Assembly: GCA_008694505.1 (NCBI GenBank)
Contig: VZDJ01000056.1
Span: 9,444,898-9,508,897 of the forward strand
From: Cyanoderma ruficeps
Taxonomy: Eukaryota > Chordata > Aves > Passeriformes > Timaliidae
DNA length: 64,000 nucleotides
Direction: 5' to 3'
Shown: piece by piece, positions 1 to 9,979 of the stretch
Layout of the letters: each line of letters opens with the position of its first letter
How positions within the stretch are numbered: position 1 is the first letter of the stretch
The notes under the pieces: generated by a model
What the model saw: the letters and a program-made list of their open reading frames with translations, nothing else
The model's database searches: none
Told to the model about the DNA's origin: nothing
Made by a program: the position numbers and the translations under genes

Positions 1-513
1 ACATGAAATGAAACACAAAAGAAACAAAGTTTTGATTTGGACATTTTCCTCATTCTGCTGTAAAACAAGTTTCACATGGTGAAGGTAAAAAACAAAGCGG
101 CCAAGACAAAATTTCATAACTTCAAAACTCAAATTCCCCCCTCCTAGATAAGTTTGCCTCATTAATTGTTTTTTTCACAAAGGAAAAACAAAGTTCTGAC
201 TTTGTCAACCCAAAATGGCAGCAGGGGGTGGTTGCTGAAGAGATGAAGGATGAAACAACATTCTGCAGCAGCTGCGAGCAGTCCCCTTAAACACAGATTC
301 AGCAGTCATTAAACAGTTGAGTAACCCCAAATCAGATGAGCAACATTTTGTGTCAGTGTCATACTAAGAATACCCACTACAGCCTGCTCTGACGAGACAA
401 AACCAAACCAAAAGTCAAGCTGTTCTTTCCAAAAGTCATCTTAAATCCAATCATTGGTGAAAAGGGAATGAGTTCCAGAGGTTCTTGGCCAGGTGAAGTC
501 AATCAGTACTCAC
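1..513 (-). other. SHQ1: SHQ1 intron (partial)
   Basis: Intronic sequence downstream of coding exon 5. I looked for the next SHQ1 exon on the minus strand and did not find it here. No repeat is recognisable. Confidence 0.75.
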
Positions 514-626
514 AGGTAATGATCAGGCTCAAACTTGGCAGCCTCAGCTGCCAAACGTTTCCTCCGACGTTCCTCTGCAGGAGTTTGGTCTGGATCCTTA
601 ATGTCAATGACATCACTGAGCTCCTC
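514..626 (-). CDS. SHQ1: SHQ1 coding exon 5
   Basis: The acceptor is CCCCTTTGCAG and the donor is TACCT|GTGAGT. It encodes [20 protein letters not shown] and a basic-acidic helix ending in KFEPDHY. The next exon lies left of the window. Confidence 0.93.
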
Positions 627-3508
627 CTGCAAAGGGGAACGGAATTCTAGGCCCAAGCCACTGGAATGGCACCCAAGATTTATTCAGGAAGAATTTAAGA
701 AGGATGCTTGGCAGCATCGCACTGAAATCCCTAGAAAAGCTTCAACCTCCCTTTCAAGTCTTCCAAACTCAGGCTCCACTATGCAAATAAAACATCAACA
801 TTCCAAGGAAATGGAATTATTTGAAGCTCCTTAGAATTCATGATATTATCAAGTCTATTCAGGCCACTTTATCATAAGGCAGGGAGGTTATTTTGCATTA
901 TGATAAATTTGCAATGTTAAACAAATGCACACAACCCCAACAAAGACAAGAATCACACACCATTCTTGTGACTTTTGAGAATACTCTCACTCTCTGAAGT
1001 GGCTGTACATTAATTAATAAGCAATTGCAGTGCCCCTTTAAACATCATTAAGTAGTTCTTTCCCATCCCATTAATGCTGATAGGAAATGTATTTCTTCAC
1101 AGATTTCATGGTAATGAAGTAGCATGTATGCCCTAACAGAATGTAAATACTTTATCCATGGACAGCAATCCTGCTCCAAGACCTGTGAATGCCACAGTCC
1201 ATACAACAGTAAGTCAGAGTTACATCACTGAGTTGCACTTTTCAAAAGCTGTTGTCTTGTGAGCCAGGAAGCCAACACAGCAAATTACCCAAAATTTCTA
1301 ACAGAAGAAGACAAAATGCATCTACCTGCAGCCTCTGGAACACCCCTGAGCGCAAATTCCCAAACCCATAGGGGTGCTGCAGTGCTGGAGTGCTTTCTTC
1401 ATAAGGAATCTGTTCCAGTTCCCAGTCAAATTCTTCTTCATCCTCTTCAGACAGCTCAGCAGAGGCAGCTGTATTTATGGCATAGCCAGAAAAACAAAAT
1501 TATTTCATAGAAAAATACAGATATTTCCTTGAAAGGTTTAGTGTGCTACTGGTGTTTGCGTTTCTCATTTTACTGCAGCTTTTAAGAAACCTCATTCAAC
1601 ACTGGGTCATACAGATCCATAACCCACAGGTCCTGCTTCAAACTCCCCAGCTTTCCAAAATGATCATCAGGAACACTAAATTTAAAATGCAGACTCCCTC
1701 AGACTGAAATACCCATTCCACTGAATTCAAGATCAGCATTTGATGCTAGGAGAACCCTGACAGAATCTAAGTGATGTTATCAATAATTTAAGGCAGGTAT
1801 TAAAAAAAAAAAAACAGAGACAGCCAAACATTTTTGTCTGTTAAACACTGATGTTAAGCAAGACATGCAGTAGAGCCTGTGGTTTTAATTAATTTAATTA
1901 ATTGAGCTAATAATCCAGTCGTAGTTTGCAGAAAGCAGAAGACTCAACTGTGTGTGTGTTCTACAGCCACTAGAGGGGTACAAAGACCTACAGAGCATTA
2001 GCATATTTTTAAAGCACATTTCACACACATTTTGGAAAAATCTCAACATAACTAAACCTATAAAGTTGACACGTGTATCATCTGCAACATATTTATTTCC
2101 ACTCTTCTCCACACTTTGATTTATTCACGCCCTTCTCATACCTCGGACTAGACAATAATAAAAATAGGGTGTTTTTATACATTTATCACTCCATAGATCT
2201 GTAACTGTTTCATTACACACATGTATCATCTTGTATAAACAGGATTGATTTTGTCATACCCATCTCTTCTACCAAAGGTTTTGCTGATCTTGATTTCTTT
2301 GGTGCTAAAAGAGACGTCAGCATGTCCAGCCCCTCAAAATATTGGCCAGGAACCTCCTTGGGCAACTGAATTGTAAAAGTACCTTAAAAAAAAACAAAAG
2401 TAGAAATACAATTACTGCATTAAAATATCTGAGACAGACGTTTTTCCTCTATGAGAAAGGCTCAGAGGAAGTAGGACACATGCAGGTAAACATTTTATTT
2501 TGCATTGATCCCCTGTGCATGTTTTTAACCTTATTTCATAACAACTCAGGATTTTAATGATAAAACATGAAAGAGAATATTTAACTACTTGGAGCCTCCT
2601 GACTTCCATTGTACAAACACAAACCAAGAGAAGAAAGCAAGCTTTATTTAATTTTTAATCCTTCCACCAAACAATCCACAGAAGCTACATTCTCCAATCT
2701 GATTACTGTCTTAGTCATGCAATAAAGGCTCTGCAAGCATCAAATTTATTGTTTTATTGGGTTGTTTTTTTTGCTTTAAAGTATAAACTACTGGAGACAG
2801 CAACATTTTTTATGACAGATATCAATAACATCAACCAATACCTTCATCTGTATTATAAGATGCTTTTTCTCTGCCATCCTCTACAATTCTTCCAGGAAGT
2901 GTCAATCTGCAGGCGAAAAATGAGATGCCTCACTGAAAGCCTGACTAATTCTGCAAGTTAATGTCTCAGCCTATAAAAATGTAAGGCACATCCCAAAAGC
3001 AGCACAAAGGACTTGACTACATGACTCCTCTTCACAGTAATGGAATCCATGCAGCTCAATCCCCCTGGATTCCTCCCAAGAAAAGACACACTCTACAAAA
3101 TTTACACCCAGAGAGTTGTCTGGCCATTTAAATTAAAAAGCCATTGTACAGTAAATTTAGAAAAGTATTTCTTTTAACTCCCTTTAACATGATTTAATGC
3201 CTAGGAACAAAGAGGCCAGATCCAAAAAACCAAATCTTTGCACAAACTGTGCTGTCTGTAGCCAACAGAATAAAAGCTGCAGATGAAGAACATTCTGAAG
3301 GGACCAAAATTAAGTGCATTTACTACTATGAAGACCAATTTTTGAAAACGGTTTCCACTACTTGCCTGAGAAAGTATGGCTTAGCATAAAATTTGAAATC
3401 TTCCCCTTCGAAATAAATGTCAAACTCTGAAGCTCTGGCATAAGGCACTCTGATTTTTACTGTAAGAAAATCTGGATCCTGGGTCAGTTCAAAAGCTGGA
3501 GTTATCAT
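514..3508 (-). CDS. SHQ1: SHQ1, H/ACA ribonucleoprotein assembly factor (5' part, residues 1-195)
   Basis: SHQ1 chaperones dyskerin (CBF5/NAP57) before it joins H/ACA snoRNPs and telomerase RNP, acting in cytoplasm and nucleoplasm. Five coding exons on the minus strand join in frame: 3508-3366, 2906-2842, 2382-2260, 1468-1326 and 626-514 (143, 65, 123, 143 and 113 bp). The joined product starts [15 protein letters not shown] and continues through the [16 protein letters not shown] segment, which is the N-terminal CS (p23-like) domain of SHQ1 (about residues 1-100). An acidic stretch follows (about residues 115-130, including [13 protein letters not shown]), then the start of the SHQ1-specific region ([17 protein letters not shown], then [20 protein letters not shown]). 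The family is usually about 570-580 aa, so roughly two thirds of the protein lies left of base 1. The chosen ATG at 3508 has A at -3 and matches the usual family start. Exon 1 ends with a GC donor. The identity is a strong family call from sequence, supported by the GXYLT2-PPP4R2 neighbourhood. Confidence 0.93.
1326..1468 (-). CDS. SHQ1: SHQ1 coding exon 4
   Basis: The acceptor is ATAAATACAG and the donor is CTGCAG|GTAGAT. It encodes the acidic linker ([14 protein letters not shown]) followed by [17 protein letters not shown], the entry to the SHQ1-specific domain. Length is 143 bp. Confidence 0.93.
2260..2382 (-). CDS. SHQ1: SHQ1 coding exon 3
   Basis: The acceptor is a T-rich tract plus AAG at 2385-2383 and the donor is ATGG|GTATGA. 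The 123-bp exon encodes [20 protein letters not shown] and onward through the [12 protein letters not shown] segment, closely matching the family. Confidence 0.93.
2842..2906 (-). CDS. SHQ1: SHQ1 coding exon 2
   Basis: The acceptor is TTTTTCGCCTGCAG and the donor is GAAG|GTATTG. This 65-bp exon encodes [21 protein letters not shown], the end of the CS-domain fold. Its phases (2 in, 1 out) fit both neighbours only if the upstream GC donor is used. Confidence 0.92.
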
Positions 3509-3534
3509 GATGAATCCAGCAGGAAAAGCAAACA
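3366..3534 (-). CDS. SHQ1: SHQ1 exon with start codon (CDS 3508-3366)
   Basis: The acceptor is a pyrimidine tract plus CTACCAG ending at 3535. There are 26 bases of 5' UTR (3534-3509), then the ATG at 3508-3506 and 47 full codons plus AG. The exon ends at 3366 and the intron begins GCAAGT, a GC donor. The AG is completed by A of the next exon to give Arg48. Confidence 0.92.
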
Positions 3535-4399
3535 CTGGTAGAAAACAGGAAAAGAAAGAAAAGATTATTCTAGCTTCCAATTTATGACAGCAAGAACATT
3601 TCAGATTCCCACGTAATTATCCTGAATGTGCTCAAGAAGAGAACACTGATGACAATAACATCAAAGTGTTATCAAGAACATGAAGGCACCACCCCTCTGC
3701 ACCTTAATGAAACAATGGAATGTAGAGTTGGTCCATTCCACATGAAAACCACACTAAAATTCAGTCCTAAAACTTTTCAGCTTTTCGTAACTGTTATTTA
3801 TAATTTCAGACACAGCAGGCCTCAGACCTTTGCAGTTCTCTAGGGAACTGAACACAAACCACTATTAAAAAATCCTAAAAACAAGAAATACTTGCAAAAA
3901 ATAGAGCTGTGTTTTATAATTCACACATACGTTAGTCAGAATATGAGCAACAGATTCAAGGACAGTTTAGACAACATCCCTCAGAACCATATGTATGTAT
4001 ATACACCAGCATGTGTACATATTCAAGACAAGAAAAGCAATTTATATAGTACCCAATATACAACTGTCTGACCTTTCAATAGCTTCTCGTCTCAGGTTTA
4101 ATTTAAACCCACTTATAGATTGTTTGGGTTTTGTTCTGTTTTTTTGTTTGTTTTAGAAGGTGTGTTTACAAAAGGTCTCACGGTTTTGAAAATTACCTTT
4201 TAAACCAAAAAATATTTTAGCAAGTAAAACCATAACAGAACTATTACTTAGGAAAGAACTACTTTTCACTCACTTTCAGATGTCTTTACAAACTATATCC
4301 CCATCCTGACAATTTCGTGAACAGACAGAAATCATTAACCATTAACAAGGCTAAATTAACAAATCACCTTTTTTCTCATATGGGCAATCAGCCTTGTTT

Positions 4400-4690
4400 A
4401 GCATGTATGGAAAATATTAAATAATTATAAATATAATATTAATTAATAACAGTGTATATATAGCAACAATATATTATATATAAATAACATGCTAAGAATA
4501 GACAATAATACAATTAATATAATATTAATATAAATAATAGTGCACATACAATCATAATATAGTATATATAAATAACATATAGTACATTAATAATATATAA
4601 TGATATAATTAATATGTTAATAGTAATATAATAAACATTAAATAAAACGTAATTGCATTTAAATAAAATATTAAATACATCCCCTTTACA
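4400..4690. repeat. AT-rich low-complexity block in SHQ1 intron 1
   Basis: About 290 bp are almost entirely A and T, dominated by irregular TATA, AATAT and ATAAATA words without a fixed period. Short ORFs here are compositional artefacts. Confidence 0.8.
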
Positions 4691-5214
4691 CCATATCATG
4701 TGATTCCAGGAGCAACATTCCCACCCATTCCAGACTGAGAAGCTGCCAGGTGTTTTATGGAATTGTATCTAAACAGGAAACACCTGGCCTGTAGAACACC
4801 TGCACCTGTACACCCGATGCACTTCCCTGTGGATTTTCTTTTTCTCTCTCAACACTACAAGCATGGCGAAGAGGTACCAACAGCTCATTTGGACTCTTCT
4901 GGGATGACTTGCCAGTGTGCATTTTTATTTTCCCCAGTCAGAGTTTCATAAATAAACAGCAGCCCCAAAACCAGGCCCAGCTCTCCCTGCCCTGCACTCA
5001 GAGCATCCCTGGCCCAAATTAATCATCCCAAATCCCTCTTGGAGGGGGGGTCCTACCCAAATCCTTGATATCTCACAGCTGAGGAACCACTGGGACACAA
5101 CATTCAAACCCCAACTATTCCAAACATTCACGTTTCCAGGCCTCTCTGTGCATTAGAGAAAGGCAGAGGGAGCAGGGCCGGGAGGGGCAGGGATGATGCA
5201 TGAGAGGTTCGGTG

Positions 5215-5685
5215 TTAAACCACAGAAATCGCTCTGTGGGTTGGGAAGGGGCTGGGGAACCCTCCAAGGCAGGGTCACCTGCAGTAGGTGACACAGGAAC
5301 CCCCGGTGGGCTCGGAATGTTCTCAGAGAGGGACTCCACACTCCCCTGCTCAGCGCTCTGCCACCCGCCATGCAAAAAAAGTTCTTCCTCATGTTGAGGC
5401 GAAACTTTCTGTGTTTATTTTACGGCCACTGCTCCTTGTCGTGTCGCTGGGCACTCCTGAACGGAGTCTGGTCCCGTTCTCTGACACCTCTTGGCGATAT
5501 TTATATAGATTAATGAGAGCCCCTCTCAGTTTTCTCTTCTCCAGCCCAACCAGGCCCAGCTCCCGCAGTCTCTCCTACGAGAGAGATGCCACAGATCCCT
5601 CATGACCTCTGTTCCCTCCGCTGGACCCTCTCCTTGTCTTTCCTACACTGAACAGCCCAGAACCGGACACAGCCCCCCGCCGGTG
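5215..5685 (-). mobile_element. CR1-type LINE 3' end, reverse orientation
   Basis: The plus strand reads as the reverse complement of an avian CR1 3' region. Recognisable landmarks in order are GGCAGGGTCACCTGCAG, AGAGAGGGACTCCAC, GTTCTTCCTCATGTTGAGG, CTTGTCGTGTCGCTGGGCAC, TCTTCTCTTCTCCAG, and a CCCAGAACCGGACACAG tail near 5655-5672. It is diverged and 5'-truncated, without coding capacity. It lies in SHQ1 intron 1, about 165 bp from the putative first-exon donor. Confidence 0.85.
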
Positions 5686-5849
5686 CCACCACGCCGGGCC
5701 ACGCGCCGACCTGCGGCCGTACCCTCCCTCGGCCACCCGGCAGCGGGCCCTGCAAGGGGACAGAGCCCTCGGGGAAGGCGGCAGCCAGCGAGAGAATCCC
5801 GGGAATAGCGGCGGGAAGAGCCCCAGCCGTGCCCGCCCGCGTCACTCAC

Positions 5850-5960
5850 TCAGCCCCGCACGGCTCCCGCCACAGCTTCCCGCGCCCGCCCGCACCGGGG
5901 TGGAGCAGCGGATGCGCACTCGGGCCGAGGCCGCCCCTCAGCACCGCCCGCCCCGCTAAA
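5850..5960 (-). other. SHQ1: SHQ1 probable non-coding first exon (start uncertain)
   Basis: On the minus strand a strong GTGAGT donor lies at 5849-5844 inside the CpG island. It is the natural partner of the acceptor at 3535-3537 (pyrimidine tract then CTACCAG), which sits 26 bp upstream of the SHQ1 ATG. The exon would end with A at 5850. Its 5' end cannot be fixed from sequence; about 5900-6050 is plausible because the promoter is TATA-less and GC-rich. The exon is an inference from splice signals. Confidence 0.55.
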
Positions 5961-6022
5961 GCCGCTCCCCTCATGACCGCCCCTCAGCACCGCCCGCCAC
6001 GCTAAAGCCGCTCCCCTCATGG
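5931..6022. repeat. 46-bp direct tandem duplication in SHQ1 promoter
   Basis: The unit starting CCGCCCCTCAGCACCGCCCG at 5931 recurs at 5977, offset 46 bp, with only about two mismatches before the copies diverge. Each copy carries CCGCCC boxes and GCTAAAGCCGCTCCCCTCATG. Confidence 0.9.
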
Positions 6023-6080
6023 CCGCGCCGCCCGCCCCGCCCTGCGGGCTCTGCCCCCGCGGATCGCTGTTTATAGCGCT

Positions 6081-8809
6081 GCTCCTGTGCGGGAAAGCTG
6101 CAGCGATTTAAAGATCTGCTGTGAATTCTCGCTGCCCGTAAATTTGGCGAGGTTTCCTGATGTTGGCAAGAGTTGTTGGGAAGGGAGTGATTAACAGTCA
6201 GCGCGGATGTGGGCAGTGTAACTGTGTAAAGCTGGGTCATTTAGGGTGAAAATCATAATCTGCCATCTGGGCAAATGGAATGAATTCGTACCTGCGATTG
6301 CATAAAGCATCTTGCACAGACTGAGCATATTTTATTTCAGCAGCTGCTTTTCATAAAGAAGTGTGGAAATTGAACTTGAGTGTTAGAGAGATGGTTTGTT
6401 TCTTTTCTATGAAACCACTGGTTAATCCAGTACTAATTCCTGTGAACAAATGTGCTATTTCTGTTATGTTTACACTCATCTGTCTTTTCCTTTGCTGCAG
6501 ATAAGGTAGAAGATGAGTAAACAGAAGAGTGACCCCATGAGCACTGTCAGAGTAGGAATTCCCAATTATGTAAAGCTCTTCTAAGATACTGGATTAGGGC
6601 AAACATTGACAGGGTGAACAGGGGACAGATCCTGATGGATCAAAACAAATACAGCATGAAGGAGAACAAGATCCAACAGCAGAAAAGTTGGTTGAAAAGC
6701 TGTAATTTATTAAATAGATCACCTAATGTAGAGTTAATCTAATTTTTCTGCCTTTCGACCATGAGAGGTATTCTGATTCTAGATAATTCTCTGCATTTTA
6801 AAATGCTGCTGTCTTCCTCTTACTGCCCCCTCTGACATGCATTAAAATATTTTTTTCCTGGAGAGAAAAAGCATAATTTTGTAACCTCTTCTAAGAAAAT
6901 TTTCTTTAAAAAATGAGAAAGTAGACAATTTTCTAGGCTAGAAATCCACTGAACACTGAATATGACATCTCCTTTTGAGAAAACTTCTTCACGCTTGTAC
7001 TGAACTGAACCAGCAGTTCAAATGCTGCACAAAAATTGAATAATTTGCTTCAAAATAGATAGTTCTCCCAACTGATTTAAAACTGATGGATGGTTTCAAT
7101 TTTCAGTGTCCCAGTTTTTCACATGCAGAAATTGAAGATTCATGGCATATAAAAAGCTTTTTTTTTCCCCTGTTAAGAAGTTAATGATATCTAATTTCAA
7201 ATGCTGATTTGTTTTGGACGGAGGCCTCAGTCATGTCCTCAGAAACTTTTGATGCATTTCCAGAGAACTTCAGCACTAATTAACTTTTGGACCTTACAAA
7301 GTAATCTGTAATAAGTATATTGGACAGGAAGCTGGATTATGAACCAATAGGCACCATCTTCTCTAGATAAATTCAAATTTGCAGGACAAGCCTGTGAAAG
7401 ATAAAGAAGTTTCATCTGAGAATTTATCCTTGTCTGACACTTTCCAAGACTGCCTCAGAATTATTTTTTAGAGCCTAAGAACTCCCAGCCTTTTTTTTTG
7501 TTGTCCTAATACTTTCCTTGTAAAAGAACTATTTATATATTGATTTTAGTGAAGAAAGTGGTGCATCAGCCGTTCTGCTTTTCCATCCAAGTAAAGGATG
7601 AAGCAGCATCTCTAAGGAATGGCTATTGCTTTCTTCTGTAGAACACATACTGAATTTTTTCAGAACTGCAATGGAAAAGTTTTATTTGGAAATGTGCAAA
7701 GACTACATCTTTCAGTGTACCTTTCTGATGAAGGGAATTTGGCTGGTGTATATTTAATGAAACACAGAAGAATTAAAATGCATAATCTACAATGGTTTGG
7801 GCAAGTAATTAGGACAACTTGCTGTTTGCTTAAGAAATAGAAATGTGAAACTTTGCCATTGATAAGCACAATTGGCTCTGCATCGCTAATAATGAGTAAA
7901 TCTGGCAACCTTGGAAATGGTAATCCAAAACAAAATTACTAAGAGGGCTTAATTGACACATCTAGAGAAGAAAGTGATTGTATTGATGATACAAAAATCG
8001 CACGTTTGTACAGCTCGAGGATTTCAGCACTGGTACACTTTTTCATTGAGTATAAAGTTTGGTAGGGTTTTATTATAGCGCATATATTCTCGGGAAAGAG
8101 CATATGTTTATGCATTGTGGTTTTTCTGTAGTTTCTCATTTAGTGTTGCTATTTTCTCTTAGCATGAAGTAATTTACATTTTCATGTCTGGCCACAATCC
8201 GAGTTGGATGAAACTCTTGAAACAGTAGTTGTTCATTGCATTTGAACTGATACTAAGGGAAAGCACATTTTGGGATTCCACTGGTGAAGGCATGTAGTGT
8301 GAGCAGTGTAAAATGGACAGGCTGTACAGTTCCCCTGCCAAGTGAATGCCAGTGTCACTTCCAGTGGCTACATCAGGGACACATGAGGCTCCTCCAGGAC
8401 TAAACTTGTGAGGCTTCACTTTCCCTTCTCTCCAACGTTGGTATCTCCATTCTTTGCACAGCTCCTACTCCAGCTCCGTGGGGCAGCAAGAATCCTTGTA
8501 TTTCCGTCATTCTGTCCATTTCAAGGTCGTAAATCAGATTATGACCCAAGCAGGATTTACTTCTCTGAAGTTCAGTGTTGTGGGATTCCTGCTGATGTTC
8601 CCCAGCAGACTGGCTAGGATGGGTCACACGGGGACAAAGCCACCCACAAGTGAGTGAGCGCCTTCTTCCTTCACAGTTCTTCACTGTTCACCTGCCTTTG
8701 GTGCAGATGGAATAAGGGGCGTGTACTGTGTGCAGGTCATAAACTGGGGCTGCAAGGCAGAGGGAGGCTCGGCTTCCCTGCTGGCACAGGCAGAAGAAAC
8801 ACGCTGCTG
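6081..8809. other. Intergenic DNA between SHQ1 and GXYLT2
   Basis: Moderately AT-rich sequence between two divergent promoters. I see no exon with supporting splice sites, no RNA gene and no recognisable repeat until the CR1 copy beginning about 8810. ORFs here are short and unlike known proteins. Confidence 0.6.
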
Positions 8810-9420
8810 GGCCCCTTGGTTTAGGGAGGACATTGAGTGCTGTGTCCAGCTCTGGCCCCTCAGTTTAGGCAGGACATTGAGTGCTGTGTCCAGCTCTGGC
8901 CCCTCAGTTTAGGAGGGACATTGAGTGCTGTGTCCAGCTCTGGCCCCTCAGTTTAGGAAGGACATTGAGACACTTGAGCACGTCCAGAGGAGGCCACGAG
9001 GCTGGTGAGGGGCTGGGAACACAAACCCTGTGAGGAAGGGCTGAGGGAGCTGGGGCTGTTTATCCTGGAGAAAAGGAGACTCAGGGGTGACCTTATCACT
9101 CTCTACACTCCCTGAAAGGTGGCTGTGCTCAGGTGGGGTTGGTCTCTTTCTCCAGGTAGCAACTGACAGAATGAGAGGACACAGTCTCAAGCTGCACCAA
9201 GGGAAATATAGGTTGGATATTAGGAAAAAGGTTTTTTACAGAAAGAGTGATAAAGTATTGCAATGGTCTGCCTGGGGAGGTGGTGAAGTCACCATCCCTG
9301 GATGTGTTTAAAAAAGGACTGGATGTGGCACTCGGTGCCATGGTTTAGTTGAGATGTTAGGGTGGGTTGGACTCGATGATCTTTGAGGTCTCTTCCAACC
9401 TGGTGATTCTGTGATTCTGT
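8810..9420 (+). mobile_element. CR1-type LINE 3' end, forward orientation
   Basis: Landmarks in order are CACTTGAGCACGTCCAGAGG, GAGCTGGGGCTGTTTATCC, a TTGGATATTAGGAAAAAGG segment, and the diagnostic 3' end GACTCGATGATCTTTGAGG followed by TCTTCCAACCTGG. It terminates in GATTCTGTGATTCTGT, the tandem octamer tail typical of CR1. It is 5'-truncated and ends about 375 bp upstream of the GXYLT2 ATG. Confidence 0.92.
8818..8970 (+). repeat. 44-bp tandem repeat, about 3.3 copies, inside a CR1
   Basis: The unit containing GACATTGAGTGCTGTGTCC and AGCTCTGGCCCCTCAGTTTA repeats with exact 44-bp spacing; the phrase GACATTGAG recurs at 8829, 8873, 8917 and 8961. Copies are nearly identical, so the expansion is younger than the diverged CR1 around it. 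Confidence 0.92.
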
Positions 9421-9772
9421 CGAGACGCTGATCACCTCGCTGTACACACTCACGCTCTCCCAGCACGGGCCACCGGTGAAATCAAAGCTGCCTCTGAGTA
9501 CCCGCGGTCCGTGGCTGGCACTCCTCGCTGTGCCGCGTTAGCGAACACCCCGACTGTGGCACCGCCCGGTGTCACGCCGTGCCCGGGCTGTCCCGGGGCC
9601 CGGCGGCTACTCCAGGCAGTACGGTAGGCGCGGCCCGCCCCGCCCCGTCCCGCCCCGCTCGGGCCGGGCTGTGCGGCCACGTCCCCGCTCGGGCCGGGCT
9701 GTGGGGATGCGGCCGGCGGGACGCGGGCGTGCGGCGCTGCTGGCCCGGCCGTGCCGCGGGGCGCACCCGGCC

Positions 9773-9787
9773 ATGCGGCCGTGCTGA
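9773..9787 (+). CDS. Four-codon upstream ORF in the GXYLT2 leader
   Basis: ATG at 9773 followed by three codons and TGA at 9785-9787 encodes Met-Arg-Pro-Cys. It lies 7 bases before the main ATG, in a different frame. Its start context GGCC-ATG-C is as good as that of the main start. Whether it is in the mRNA depends on the unmapped transcription start. Confidence 0.4.
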   Translation: MRPC

Positions 9788-9794
9788 GCCGGCC

Positions 9795-9979
9795 ATGCGG
9801 CGGCCCTGCAAGGTGGCGGCGGCCCTGCTGTGCCTGGCCGTGCTGCTGCTGCTCTATCTGCTGGCGGGCAGCGCGGCCCCGCCGCCCGCGCCCTCCGCCG
9901 CCGCCCCCCGCCGCCCGCCGCGCCTCGGCCGGAGCCCCCCGAGGAGGAGCCCCGCGGGCGGCGGCAGCGCCAGCGCCAG
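9795..9979 (+). CDS. GXYLT2: GXYLT2 coding exon 1
   Basis: ATG with G at -3, then 61 codons plus AG, with donor CCAG|GTAACG. It encodes the cytosolic tip, signal anchor and GC-rich stem. In-frame ATGs are absent just upstream and the reading frame only becomes hydrophobic after this Met, so this start is preferred. Confidence 0.9.

Larger units (their letters stand above)
627..3365 (-). other. SHQ1: SHQ1 short introns between coding exons 1-5
   Basis: The four introns are 3365-2907, 2841-2383, 2259-1469 and 1325-627 (459, 459, 791 and 699 bp). They are AT-rich and contain only short homopolymer runs, such as an A run at about 1801-1814. No further gene is visible in them. Confidence 0.7.
5690..6080. 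promoter_or_regulatory. SHQ1: CpG island and promoter of SHQ1
   Basis: A GC-rich, CpG-dense stretch with repeated CCGCCC (Sp1/KLF-type) boxes and no TATA box near the presumed start. It contains the putative first-exon donor at 5849 and a 46-bp duplication at 5931-6022. Being upstream of a minus-strand gene, it should drive transcription leftwards. Whether it also fires rightwards is unknown. Confidence 0.7.
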
